Notes under the pieces: model-generated
What the model was told of the DNA's origin: nothing
Seen by the model: the letters and a program-made list of their open reading frames with translations, nothing else
Databases searched by the model: none
Made by a program: the position numbers and the translations under genes
Shown here: one piece after another, positions 10,892 through 21,599 of the stretch
How positions within the stretch are numbered: position 1 is the first letter of the stretch
How the letters are laid out: each line of letters begins with the position of its first letter
Assembly (NCBI GenBank): GCA_029168955.1
Contig: JAPDOI010000066.1
Location: 2,248,001-2,312,000, forward strand
Reading direction: 5' to 3'
From: Aplectana chamaeleonis
Lineage: Eukaryota > Nematoda > Chromadorea > Rhabditida > Cosmocercidae
Length of the DNA stretch: 64,000 nt

Positions 10892-11437
10892 TATCAGGTT
10901 CCGATAAGTTCTTGCCGTTTTTTTTTTTAAATTTTGCCGAAAATTTTTTATAACTTTATTTTTAAACATAAAATAACAACAATTTAACCAATAATGTATT
11001 CTCCGTTGTTTGTTATGACTTGCTCCTGTGTGACTTATGACTTGTTATGTTATGACTTGCTCCTGTTATGTTATGACTGTTATGACTCGAAATTGCCACT
11101 TTTGAACTTCGCAAACCAATATCGAGCAGTTCTTTCAGCTATGGCACCCTCTTCGTATACGACACAAATCTCTCTAGCAGCTTCCGTGGCTTTGGCACCT
11201 CGGTTAAACGCAAAAAGTAGATGGTGTCGAAAATGCTCGTTTTTGTCGACTTGACACTCCATTTAAATGCTCTAAAAATTAACAAAAACTAATCGAAACA
11301 AAAAAACCAAATAGACTTTCTTGTAGAGCGAAAAATTCTCTTTCGAATAACACAAAACATTGTACCAAAAATTCCATTTCGATCGCTAATTTTTTAATTT
11401 AAAAAAAAACGGCAAGAACTTATCGGACAACCTAATA
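10892..11437 (-). mobile_element. Internally deleted mariner element
   Basis: The TIRs match CCGATAAGTTCTTGCCGTTT at 10901-10920 and its complement at 11408-11427. The outer bases are AGGTT on the left and AGGTTGT on the right, so the left end has lost two bases. TA flanks both ends (10892-10893 and 11436-11437), as expected for mariner. The element is about 546 bp rather than the usual 1.3 kb and keeps only the transposase N-terminus. A TTATGACT/TGCTCCTG short repeat (about 11024-11090) sits at the deletion point. It is inserted in the right arm of the palindrome at 10028-11580. Confidence 0.85.
11080..11262 (-). pseudogene. Mariner transposase N-terminal remnant
   Basis: About 60 codons from ATG encode a mariner-type helix-turn-helix region. 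Visible signatures are HFRHHLLFAFNRGAKATEAA, then ARYWFAKFKSGNF, the second HTH helix that normally precedes the D/E-R-x-G-x-P linker. The frame then runs into a short tandem repeat; the linker and the DDD catalytic domain are missing. It differs from the transposase at 48694-49729 and so represents a second mariner lineage. It cannot be an active transposase. Its TIRs could still be used by a related enzyme. Confidence 0.8.
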
Positions 11438-11580
11438 TTTTTGGTTATTTCCTAGCTTTTTTATTACTCCAGGCTATTTTACGTCGAATCATTTTTTGAG
11501 ATATCTCAAGATAATTTTGAAACATTTTTTGGCTTCTACACGGCATTGCGAATTTTTCCAGAGAGCTTAAGTGTCAGAAA

Positions 11581-12879
11581 TTTCACATTTTTTCCCTAAA
11601 GTTCCCTTTCTGACTTCAATTTTGCTCCACGATTTCCATTTTGGAATGATGAAACATCTCACAGGCAGTATTGTCGTATGAGTAAAATTTTTGAAACTTA
11701 TGATCCACAACCACAAAAAAAACACCACTCATTGCTGAATTTTGTGCAACATGTGAGAATCGATATAATTGATGATTAATATTCGATTTTGCATGATGAG
11801 AAGAATTTCCCAAACAAGTGTATTAGAGCAATCAACAATCAAAAATCATTGCGGCATTTTGCGCAACAGACGAAAAAATCGATATTATCGATTGGTTTTT
11901 ATCGATGATGATTAATGAGCAAAATTCCCCAACCAAAAAACCTTGATTTCATCAGCTACCACCACTCCTCGCCGCATTTTGTGGAGAAAGCGCGGAAGTC
12001 GATAATATTGATTATCGATCAAGGACATGCCATGAGTACGAATTGTGACAAGTTCGGTACTCACCTCAGACGACCTGTGTTAATTTGCTGCAGAGCCACC
12101 CACACGCCTTGGTCTCCACAGCCGTAGCATGTCCAAGCAGTTTTCATGCTCCACGGCTATTTTAGTTTGTAAACAACATAAACGAGATTAACAACATAAA
12201 CGCGCTGCTCCTTACTTTTTGCTCAAGAATCAGTTAACCGTTACAAACTATTTTTAAGTGGTTACACCAACTTTTTGTGCTCTTTTTATGCAGTTTGTAG
12301 CTGATTTCTACGTTCACATTGAACTGATATTTCGAAAAACGGGTTGCGCGCGTGGCCGATTCAAAACCAAATGGGGTGCGCGCTTCGCGCGCACCACATT
12401 TGGGTTACCTTGTAATCGCATCAACGCCTCAATGACCTGTGATGAAATTATGTTTCATTTTCCTAGTCGTTAGTCGTGGAGGGGTCTGCAGAGTTCAAGT
12501 CGCGGCGTTGGTCGCAGCGACTAACAGAGCTGGGTCATGCAACATCGATTACGTTCGGCGACGAGAGCGACCGACGCGGCGTTAATGGCGACAAGAGGGC
12601 ACCGCAGAGTGTTCTGACGCCGCGACAGTTTCGCGTCACTGCCAGCGAGCGGTAACCGACGCCGCGACTATAATGTTCTCGAACATTTTTGTCGGCGCGT
12701 CAAGGCTGACGCTCGGCAGACCTCTTTAGATGTAACATCCAAAATTCCCGTTAGTCGTTAAATTCGTTAGTCGTTAGTCGTGATTGGTGGCCATCCGACT
12801 GATGCGACGCACTTGGGGGGGGTGCAAAGAGAATCGCCTTACCACCTCGCGCGCAGCTGTTGGGATGAAGAGAAAAAGC
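11581..12879. other. AT-rich then CpG-rich DNA, no gene recognised
   Basis: 11581-12460 is AT-rich, with clusters of ATCGAT/ATTATCGAT motifs at about 11760-12020 and no coherent frame. 12470-12790 is CpG-rich, with repeated GTTAGTCG and CGCGGCG. Short TAGTCGTTAGTCGTG motifs at about 12464 and 12765 bracket the CpG-rich part and could be the ends of a small element, but I could not align convincing arms. Confidence 0.35.
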
Positions 12880-13054
12880 CCAGGGGTGCGTTCCAAGGAC
12901 ATTCCCATGGCAAAGCGTCCCCATGGAAACGTAGACTTGGTCGCGTGGAAGCAATTCTCAGCTATAGCTCGTAGCCATGGAGAGAAAATTTGTCCATGGA
13001 AAGGCTATTTGTCCTCCCACGGAGTCGTGGGAGCATTCTTAGAACGCACCCCAG
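12880..13054. mobile_element. 175-bp MITE with hAT-like ends
   Basis: The left end is CAGGGGTGCGTTCCAAGGA and the right end is the complement of CTGGGGTGCGTTCTAAGA. The interior has smaller inverted motifs built on CCATGG (12907, 12920, 12974, 12994). CAGGG-type termini are typical of hAT elements. A clear 8-bp target duplication is not visible, so the superfamily is inferred from the ends only. Confidence 0.6.
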
Positions 13055-13826
13055 GTTAAACGAAGATGCAGCACGGCTCCCTGCAACGTAGGGGCTTAGT
13101 TACGGTCGTCGCAGCCCTCAATTTGGCGTTCCACATCCACATGCAATACACCGAAATCCTTCCCTAAAACTGTACTCTAGTCTTAATTCAAATGCGAGTC
13201 TTTTCGAATCGCCGGGGATTGAACCTGTGTCATGTCATTTGTCAGGATCCGAAAATCCCACTGCGCGACGGAACATATTCGACTGCTCAGTCTTGCACTC
13301 CCTAATAGAGCGCTCGCATCACAATTTTCTCGCAAAAACTATTTACTCAAAGGGGCCCGAACCTTGATCCTGCGCGCACTGAATTTGCGATTTGGGATTG
13401 CTCTGCGAGCACAGGAGGGAGAATTCTCAAAAGATTTTCCAATTACTGTTTTTGTGCCATTCCGTGACGTATCTAATCTCAAGTTAAAGCAACGAAGTAC
13501 CATAAAAAGAAAAGAGTAGGGTGAGTTCACAGTTTTGCAGAACTTGAAAATGACATTTTTTCCTGAAAACATCCATAACTTGTTCACTGGATGAGCTGAA
13601 TTTTCTGAAATCCGCCTTCTAGGGTTAACAGTAGCTCTGGATTTATCGGTTGTGTTATTGGGAAACTCGGGGTCTGGTCACCTAGATGAAAAAAAATTGA
13701 GTGACTTTACAGTCTTGCTCTCCCCCTCTACAGTAGCTGAACCCGAATCTGGGGTCTGCTCCTCGCCAGACTTAGGCTTACTGTACGTTACGGTAGGCAT
13801 AATGTCTTTAAACTGGCGATACCTAC
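13055..13826. other. No gene recognised; older repeat into which the hAT inserted
   Basis: The stretch contains CCCGAATCTGGGGTCTGCTC near 13741, a relative of the GATTCGTG..CAGC motifs that recur at 14.6-15.0 kb and 59.3-59.8 kb. The hAT at 13827 therefore probably interrupted a larger repeat. A tRNA-like T-arm at 13205-13235 (minus) lacks a complete cloverleaf. Confidence 0.35.
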
Positions 13827-14633
13827 CAGGGGTGTGCGTTTTCCGTTTACCGATTTACCGATTTTCCAGATTTACCGGTGTTTTTCGGTAAATTTTGATT
13901 TACCGATTTACCGAAATTTTTACCTAGAGGAAAGTTGGGTGTTTTCAGCTCAATCGGCCTACTTCTTACTCGTATTTCACGGGTTTGCTACTGGTATGGC
14001 ATGCCTTCGGCGCGATACCCTTCTTCGTCCTTCTTTTTATTACTCTTCTTGACTCTTTGGCTTACTTTCTGAATAATCCAACGATCTCTTCACCTTTTGT
14101 GTCACGTGTTTCCTCTTATCGAGATACCACTCCGAGGCCAGAAACTAGAATTTATTTAGGAGCCCCCGGACACAACACTGAATCCGCTGCAGTTCTGGAA
14201 CGACTCCATTGTGAAATTATAGTACCCGCACCTTTCCTCACTGACCAATAAGTACTTCTGCTCGCCTCCTGGCACAGCTGAGGCGGAAAGTATGTTTCCC
14301 TCAGCTGGCCTGATTTTGACTGACTACAGAAAGACCTTGACGACAGAAAACTTTGAAATGTTACTTTTTCTCAGAATCAACGTCCCATTGCTCGGGTTCA
14401 GCCGTTGAGCTCAGTTTAGTATGTAAAACTCACTTAATTTTTTGCACTATCCTCATGCACTATTGAAAATGATAAATGAATATCATTGGTCATTTGTGCT
14501 ATCGTTTGGAATATGTTCCAGAGCTGACGTCAGATTTTTTACCGAATTTTCCGTTTTTACCGTATTACCGAAAAAAATTCGAGATAAAGTTTCGGTGAAA
14601 AATTCACCGCAAAGAGTTTTCCGCACACCCCTG
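13827..14633 (+). mobile_element. hAT transposon remnant with perfect 8-bp target duplication
   Basis: The termini are CAGGGGTGTGCGTTTTCCG on the left and the complement of CAGGGGTGTGCGGAAAAC on the right. The flanks ATACCTAC (13819-13826 and 14634-14641) are identical 8-bp target duplications, diagnostic for hAT. The ends hold many TTTACCG motifs, probably subterminal transposase-binding repeats. The 807-bp element keeps only a C-terminal scrap of transposase, so it is a deletion derivative. Confidence 0.9.
14169..14408 (+). pseudogene. hAT transposase C-terminal (dimerisation) remnant
   Basis: The frame reads through a hATC-type dimerisation region: FWNDSIVKL, a stop, then PPGTAEAESMFPSAGLILTD, TLTTENFEMLLFLRIN and a stop. 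This matches the usual hAT order of a serine/glutamate-rich 'S.ERLFS.AG' block followed by LSPENVE.LLFL. There is one in-frame TAG at about 14220. No DNA-binding zinc finger or catalytic domain is present. It lies entirely inside the element at 13827-14633. Confidence 0.8.
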
Positions 14634-15264
14634 ATACCTACCTCAAAATTTCGGAAATCGAAAAAGTGGACCTCAAATTCGAGTTCAGCGTCCCAAATAA
14701 CACCCGCAAAGAAATTTTCAGCCAAATCTGAGACTTTGACCGAGCTACCGTATACTCACCGTAAACTACCGTAATTTATCCAATTTTGATAAACGGGTTG
14801 CGGATTCGTGTTAAGCAGCCCGTATAGCCCCTATGTACAATTTTTGAGACGATTTGATGGTGGGATTCTCGAAATCTTCAAAAGTCGTGTTTGGGCAGCA
14901 AATTTTATCCCATTTCAAATTTTCGGACCAAAACATGGAATTTTTCAAATACTGACAAGTGGGGCTCAGATTCGTGATCAGCACCCGAAACAACCCCCTG
15001 AAACAAGTTTTAAGCTCAATTCGAGGCAAATCTTTTGCACGCTCTAAGAATTGTCATTCACGTACCCCTTTCCTATTCCCACTTTTTGAAATCTCCCGTG
15101 AATCTCTAAGGCATTTAGCCGATTCTGAGTATGGAATCATGGAGCACTGTCCTCCCCCTAGAACAGTAAAGTTGCATCTCGAAACTCCGTCTTATGTGTG
15201 CAAGAAACCACTCACTGTTTTCTGGGTTCGAGTGATTGGGTGGGCCTACCTAAGAACGTAGGTA
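14634..15264. repeat. Degenerate repeat with GATTCGTG..CAGC motifs
   Basis: Variants of GATTCGTGTTCAGCACCCCAA followed by CCCC occur near 14677, 14803 and 14968. The same motif appears at 59.28-59.80 kb, mostly in the reverse direction. Units are about 130-170 bases apart and well diverged, suggesting an old tandem or palindromic element. No gene recognised. Confidence 0.45.
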
Positions 15265-15731
15265 GAGTTTGTTGGGTCACCAACGCACTATTGTGAAGAC
15301 ATACATATGAGGTCGAATGCTTTGGATTCGACATCACTCCGACAGCCATCTGGCACAATTTGCTGCTAGCCATCGTACAAGTAACCGAAGAACGATTGAC
15401 ATAGTACAACTGAGGGAAAGTTGATGAAATATTTTATCGATTTCGTGAAGAATGACTTTTCCACACATACATATTGGTTAACCGTTCCATCCCTAGAAAT
15501 CACCTGGAAGAAAAATGAAGTTTATCTGCTCGGGAGATCATGGGTCAACGCAGCGATTCCTTGCGATCGACTCTTCCTCTCTCAAAAGTCGATTGAGAGA
15601 ATTTTGCTTCAAAAAAAGCAGTTTTAAGCGATTTTAGCAGCTTTTTCAACGTAGCTGCTATATTGGGTACCGGAGCTTCCATTATGTGTGGAAAACTGAA
15701 AAACGAAACCCATCGTGAACGATGCCTTTAA
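15265..15731. repeat. Interspersed repeat, copy B, with TTAA-type right end
   Basis: Same family as 1545-2010 (see that entry for shared blocks). This copy ends CCATCGTGAACGATGCCTTTAA, which resembles the complement of the TTAAAGGCA termini used by the MITEs at 16.5, 41.2, 44.9 and 60.3 kb. No matching left terminus was found, so the copy looks 5'-truncated or diverged. Confidence 0.6.
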
Positions 15732-16496
15732 GCTTCTCCCAATCTCCAGATTATTAAAAAACATGTGTGGTATGAGCATCGACAAAAAGTATCATCAAGA
15801 CATTCGAGGGGTTACTCTTTCCCAGTTCTCAAGCATTCTGGAAATTATCTACGCCGCCTAAAATATGAGAGCCAACATATTGTGTACGTTTTTGGGAATC
15901 TCTTTCAAAATATTTCTTGAAAGTCTGGGAGGGATTGAAAAGAGTCGCCGAATTGAGGAAGAGCCAAAGATTTCCGTTTAACGTCTCAACAGAGCAATCT
16001 CCGTTAGAACAATCCTAGTTGAGATTTTTATGATAGGATAACAGAACATTCAAAAAAAAAACTCCAACGCAAGTGGACGTACACAGCATCATTGTCGACG
16101 GAAATCCAAGAGTCGTGGGCCCGTTTACGAACAGACTGGATACATGCTGGACGACGTCATCCAGACAGACCACAACTCAGAAGTTTTTCAACAACTTAAC
16201 ATCCACTGTTCCAACAACTTAACGATTGCCTCGTTAAGTTGTCGATAAAGCGTCGGAACGTTGTAGGAAGGCGCCTCTCAACTTGTCCACGGGTAGGCCT
16301 CAACTTGACCAAGAGTAGGTCTCTAGTTGTTGAAAGCCGGTTTCAGAAACTTGTTGCCTCCTTATCATTAGGTGAGAAACTTCCTTTCAACTACTTGTCG
16401 GTCATCTACTATCAAGTTAAACAGCTCTTTCTGACAGCTTGTTGCGCTCCAATCAACAACGTAAAGAGCTCCTTTTAACAAGTCTTCACCCTCTCT
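15732..16496. other. No gene recognised; AACTTAAC/GTTAAGTTG motifs
   Basis: 16175-16470 contains repeated CAACTTAAC and GTTAAGTTGT motifs. The same motifs recur at about 40450-40730, so the two stretches may belong to one diverged repeat. No coding frame or RNA is seen. Confidence 0.35.
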
Positions 16497-17074
16497 TTAA
16501 AGGCACTGTTCACGATAAACTTCGTCCTTGAGTTTCCAAAGAGAAACAGTTGTGGTAGCCCACAGAAGCAGAACAGTGTTGAGAAAACGGTTTCGAAAGC
16601 CTTCCCAGAAGCAAAAAACGGTTGCGAAGATTATCCCAGTTGGGAAGGCCGGTCTCCTTGGGTCTAGTTGTTGTCATAAACACCGACACGGCTCTACCAC
16701 TGCCACGCTTTCACCTGAGACCTTCGGCAGTTTTTGTACTGAATTAGGCAATGGATTGGGCAGATTTTTGCCTGACGAAGATTTCCGGATGTTTTCGACA
16801 ATTTATTCTCAAATCTAATGTTTTTTCAAGGGAAAACCGTCGCCGATGATCGCAGCTCAAAGCGTGGAAGTGATAGAAACGTGTCGGTGTCGATGACAAC
16901 AACTGAACCCAAGGGTGCCGGCCTTGCCCACTGGGTTGATCTTCAAACCCGTGTTCTGCTTTTAGGAAGGCTTTTAAATCCATTTTTTCAGCACTGTTCT
17001 GCTTCTGGGGGCTACCACCATTGTTTTTTTCTTGGAAAATCAAGGACGAAGTTCGTCGTGAACAGTGCCTTTAA
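16497..17074. mobile_element. Foldback MITE of the TTAA family
   Basis: The element begins TTAAAGGCACTGTTCACGA and ends with its complement. The two halves are inverted complements over almost all of the 578 bp (for example GAAGCAGAACAGTG at about 16564 and CACTGTTCTGCTTC at about 16993), with the centre near 16790. No coding capacity. TTAA at both edges is either the target duplication itself or a TA duplication inside a TTAA. Confidence 0.8.
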
Positions 17075-17345
17075 CTAGTTAAACACTTCCATCAAACTAC
17101 TTTTTCTCACTTATCAACAAGAATACACTATACTAGACAACGAATAGATTAGAATCATCCAATAAATGAACCTCATTCTGCCCAGGCCTGAGTTATGGAA
17201 AGTTTTCCCCTTACTGACACTTGGGAGGAGAACTCATTTATCGGATGATTCGGAACCATTTGATGCCCGGGTATAGAACACACCACTCGCGAGAGGATAC
17301 AAAATCACCGGAGAATATTTTATCAATATTAAAATGAATCACAAA

Positions 17346-17950
17346 CTCTTAACTGTTTTGCTTCGCTATAAAAGGGTTATGATTTGGCAGAGTGATATTT
17401 GTGAGAAGCTCGTTAAAAGATGTGAAAGAATCACTGCATTAGATTTGGCATAGGATTTAACACCGAAGAAAGGTTTAAAATTTGTTGAAATGATGTACTA
17501 CTGATTTGGCTGTGCACTTTTTCACTAAACATCAAAAATTTAGTGTGGCATTGAAAGGCCATTTCAAGCGCGTCTTACTGAGTACATACATTCGTGCTAA
17601 CAGGATTCACATTCTCATTGTGTGATGTTACTTCCTCTTTAATTTTTTGGGATAAAGCTTTTCAGGCAGGTGCGATATAACAGAAACAAACATAAGCTGT
17701 AAGCATTCGTTTGTTTTCAGATAGCGCGTGATTTGGCCTTCTAATGCCTTTCTGAATTTTTGATGTTTAGTGAAAAAGTGCACAGCCAAATCAGTGGTAC
17801 ATCATTTCAAAAAATTTTGAACCTTTCTTTGGTGTTAAATCCTATGCCAGATCTAATGCAGTGATTATTCCACATCTTTTAACGGGCTTCTCAGAAATAC
17901 CACTCTGCTAAATCATAACCCTTTTATAGTGAAGCAAAACAGTTTAGAAT
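17346..17950. mobile_element. Palindromic element abutting the satellite
   Basis: The left arm 17346-17575 and right arm 17725-17950 are inverted complements. Shared blocks include GATTTGGCTGTGCACTTTTTCA, TTTAACACC.AAGAAAGGTT, AAAAGATGTG and AAAAGGGTTATGATTT. The spacer is about 150 bases. The right arm ends within a few tens of bases of the first recognisable satellite monomer. Confidence 0.8.
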
Positions 17951-18599
17951 TTCATTTTATTTTCCCGAAGGTTTCTTTCGAAAAAGGATGGATATATTGG
18001 GCCGTTCATGGCCTGCGCACTCCTGGTTGAGTCTCACACACTTTCCTGGGAGCTCTGCGCACTTTCTCCAACGCTCTGTTCGTTCCCCGTTGGGTCCCGC
18101 ACACTTTTTCTGCCCTCCCAGTTGGGTCCCATCCAAATTTCCCGGCACTCTGTGCACTCCCAGTTGGGTCCTGTCCACACTCTCCGGCGTTCTCTGCACT
18201 CCTAATTGGATCTCGCCCACGTTTTCCGGCGTTCTGTGCACTCCTAATTGGAACCCGCCCACGTTTTCCGGCGTTCTGTGCACTCCTAATTTTATCCCGC
18301 CCACCTTTCCCGGCGCTATGTGCCCTCCCAGTTGGGTCCCATCCGAACTACCCGGCCTTATGTGCAATCCCAGTTCGGTCCTGTTCAAATTTCCTGGCAC
18401 TATGTGCACTCCCAGTTGGGTCCTGTCCACATTTCCCGGCGTTCTGTGCACTTCTAATTGGAACCCGCCCACGGTTTCCGGCGTTCTGTGCACTCCTAAT
18501 TTTATCCCGCCCACGTTTTCCGGCCTTCTGTGCACTCCTAATTTTATCCCGCCCACCTTTCCCGGCGCTATGTGCCCTCCCAGTTGGGTCCTCTCCACA

Positions 18600-21230
18600 T
18601 TTTCCGGCGTTCTGTGCACTCCTAATTGGAACCCGCCCACGTTTTCCGGCGTTCTGTGCACTCCTAATTGGAACCCGCCCACGTTTTCCGGCCTTCTGTG
18701 CACTCCTAATTTTATCCCGCCCACCTTTGCCGGCGCTATGTGCCCTCGCAGTTGGGTCCTCTCCACATTTTCCGGCGTTCTGTGCACTCCTAATTGGAAC
18801 CCGCCCACGTTTTCCGGCGTTCTGTGCACTCCTAATTTTATCCCGCCCACCTTTCCCGGCGCTATGTGCCCTCCCAGTTTGGGTCCCGTCCAAATTTTCT
18901 CGGCGTTCTGCGCACTCCTAGTTGGATGCCGCCCACCTTTCCCGGCGCTATGTGTACTCCCAGTTGGGTTCTGTCCACACTTTCCGGCGTTCTGTGGACT
19001 CCTAATCGGAAGCCGCTCATGTTTTCCGGCGTTCTGTGCACTCCTAGTTTTATCCCGCCCGCCTTTTCCGGCGCTATGTGCCTTCCCAGTTGGGTCCCAT
19101 CCAAAATTCCCGGCGTTCTGGGCACTCCCAGTTGGGTCCTGTCCACACTTCCCGGCGTTCTGTGCACTCCCTAATTGGATCTCGCCCACGTTTTCCGGCG
19201 TTCTGTGCACTCTAATTGGAACCCGCCCACGTTTTCCGGCCTTCTGTGCACTCCTAATTTTATCCCGCCCACCTTTCCCGGCGCTATGCGCCCTCCCAGT
19301 TGGGTCCTCTCCACATTTTCCGGCGTTCTGTGCACTCCTAACTGGAACCCGCCCACGTTTTCCGGCGTTCTGTGCACTCCTAATTGGAACCCGCCCACGT
19401 TTTCCGGCGTTCTGTGCACTCCTAATTGGAACCCGCCCACGTTTTCCGGCGTTCTGTGCACTCCTATTTTTCTCCCGCCCACGTTTTCCGGCGTTCTGTG
19501 AACTCCTAATTTTATCCCGCCCACCTTTCCCGGCGCTATGTGCCCTTCCAGTAGGGTCCCATCCGAAATTACCCGGCCTTCTGTGCAATCCCAGTTCAAT
19601 CCTGTTCAAATTTCCTGGCACTATGTGCACTCCCAGTTGGGTCCTGTCCACATTTCCTGGCGTTCTGTGCACTTCTAATTGGATCTCACCCACGTTTTCC
19701 GGCGTACTGTGCACTCCTAATTGGAACCCGCCCCCGTTTTCCGGCGTTCTATACACTCCTAATTTTATCCCGCCCACCTTTCCCGGCGCTATGTGCCCTC
19801 CCAGTTGGGTCCCATCCGAATTACCCGGCCTTCTGTGCAATCCCAGTTCGGTCCTGTTCAAATTTCCTGGCACCATGTGCACTCCCAGTTGGGTCCTCTC
19901 CACATTTTCCGGCGTTCTGTGCACTCGTAATTGGAACCCGCCCACGTTTTCCGGCGTTCTGTGCACTCCTAATTGGAACCCGCCCACGTTTTCCGGCCTT
20001 CTGTGCACTCCTAATTTTATCCCGCCCACCTTTCCCGGCGCTATGTGCCCTCCCAGTTGGGTCCTCTCCACATTTTCCGGCGTTCTGTGCACTCCTAATT
20101 GGAACCCGCCCACGTTTTCCGGCGTTCTGTGCACTCCTAATTTTATCCCGCCCACCTTTCCCGGCGCTATGTGCCCTCCCAGTTGGGTCCCGTCCAAATT
20201 TCTCGGCGTTCTGTGCACTCCTAGTTGGATCCCGCCCACCTTTCCCGGCGCTATGTGTACTCCCAGTTGGGTTCTGTCCACACTTTCCGGCGTTCTGTGG
20301 ACTCCTAATCGGAAGCCGCTCATGTTTTCCGGCGTTCTGTGCACTCCTAGTTTTATCCCGCCCGCCTTTTCCGGCGCTATGTGCCTTCCCAGTTGGGTCC
20401 CATCCAAATTTCCCGGCGTTCTGTGCACTCCCAGTTGGGTCCTGTCCACACTTCCCGGCGTTCTGTGCACTCCTAATTGGATCTCGCCCACGTTTTCCGG
20501 CGTTCTGTGCACTCCTAATTGGAACCCGCCCACGTTTTCCGGCCTTCTGTGCACTCCTAATTTTATCCCGCCCACCTTTCCCGGCGCTATGCGCCCTCCC
20601 AGTTGGGTCCTCTCCACATTTTCCGGCGTTCTGTGCACTCCTAACTGGAACCCGCCCACGTTTTCCGGCGTTCTGTGCACTCCTAATTGGAACCCGCCCA
20701 CGTTTTCCGGCGTTCTGTGCACTCCTAATTGGAACCCGCCCACGTTTTCCGGCGTTCTGTGCACTCCTAATTTTCTCCCGCCCACGTTTTCCGGCGTTCT
20801 GTGAACTCCTAATTTTATCCCGCCCACCTTTCCCGGCGCTATGTGCCCTTCCAGTAGGGTCCCATCCGAAATTACCCGGCCTTCTGTGCAATCCCAGTTC
20901 AATCCTGTTCAAATTTCCTGGCACTATGTGCACTCCCAGTTGGGTCCTGTCCACATTTCCCGGCGTTCTGTGCACTTCTAATTGGATCTCACCCACGTTT
21001 TCCGGCGTACTGTGCACTCCTAATTGGAACCCGCCCCCGTTTTCCGGCGTTCTATACACTCCTAATTTTATCCCGCCCACCTTTCCCGGCGCTATGTGCC
21101 CTCCCAGTTGGGTCCCATCCGAATTACCCGGCCTTCTGTGCAATCCCAGTTCGGTCCTGTTCAAATTTCCTGGCACCATGTGCACTCCCAGTTGGGTCCT
21201 CTCCACATTTTCCGGCGTTCTGTGCACTCG
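18600..21230. repeat. Tandem 1.3-kb duplication within the satellite
   Basis: The stretch 18600-19920 is repeated almost unchanged at 19900-21230 with an offset of 1303 bases, one more than 31 monomers. Rare variants travel together in both copies, such as TCATGTTTTCC after GGAAGCCGC (19014, 20317), CTATACACTCC (19748, 21051) and CCAGTAGGGTCC (19548, 20850). This is a recent segmental duplication, probably unequal exchange in register. Confidence 0.75.
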
Positions 21231-21599
21231 TAATTGGAACCCGCCCATGTTTTCCGGCGTTCTGTGCACTCCTAATTTTATCCCGCCCACCTTTCCCGGC
21301 GCTATGTGCCCTCCGAATTGGATCCCATCCGAATTACCCGGCCTTCTGTGCAATCCCAGTTCGGTCCTGTTTAAATTTCCTGGCACTATGTGCACTCCCA
21401 GTTGGGTCCTGTCCACATTTCCCGGCGTTCTGTGCACTTCTAATTGGACCTCACCCATGTTTTCCGGCGTTCTGTGCACTCCTAATTTTATCCCGCCCAC
21501 CTTTACCGGCGCTATGGACACTCCCTGTTGGGTCCCGTCCAAATTTCTCGGCGTTCTGTGCACTCCTAGTTGGATCCCGCCCACCTTTCCCGACGCTAT

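Larger units (their letters stand above)
10028..11580. mobile_element. Long palindromic element interrupted by a mariner insertion
   Basis: The left arm 10028-10252 is the inverted complement of 10826-10891 joined to 11438-11580. Shared blocks are TTTCACAAGCTTCTCCGTTAAAC, CCACCAAATCGTATC-type text and TTTTACG.CGAAT with GCTAGGAAATAA. The right arm is split exactly by the mariner copy at 10892-11437, so the palindrome is older. Without the mariner it is about 1.0 kb. The interior holds a 115-codon open frame (10674-10327, minus) without recognisable motifs and AAAGGCAGTGTTCACGAT at 10268, the terminal motif of the TTAA MITE family. Confidence 0.75.

Noticed and set aside
13205..13276. tRNA gene on the minus strand
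   Set aside because: A B-box-like GGTTCAATCC and an A-box-like GCGCAGTGG are present, and short acceptor pairing exists. But the D and anticodon arms do not fit the spacing and the T stem is mispaired. At most a tRNA relic.
17988..20902. Very long open frames (938 and 981 codons) as genes
   Set aside because: They coincide with a satellite whose period is a multiple of three. Both strands are open in the same place, which one real gene would not explain. No start context, splice sites or domains.
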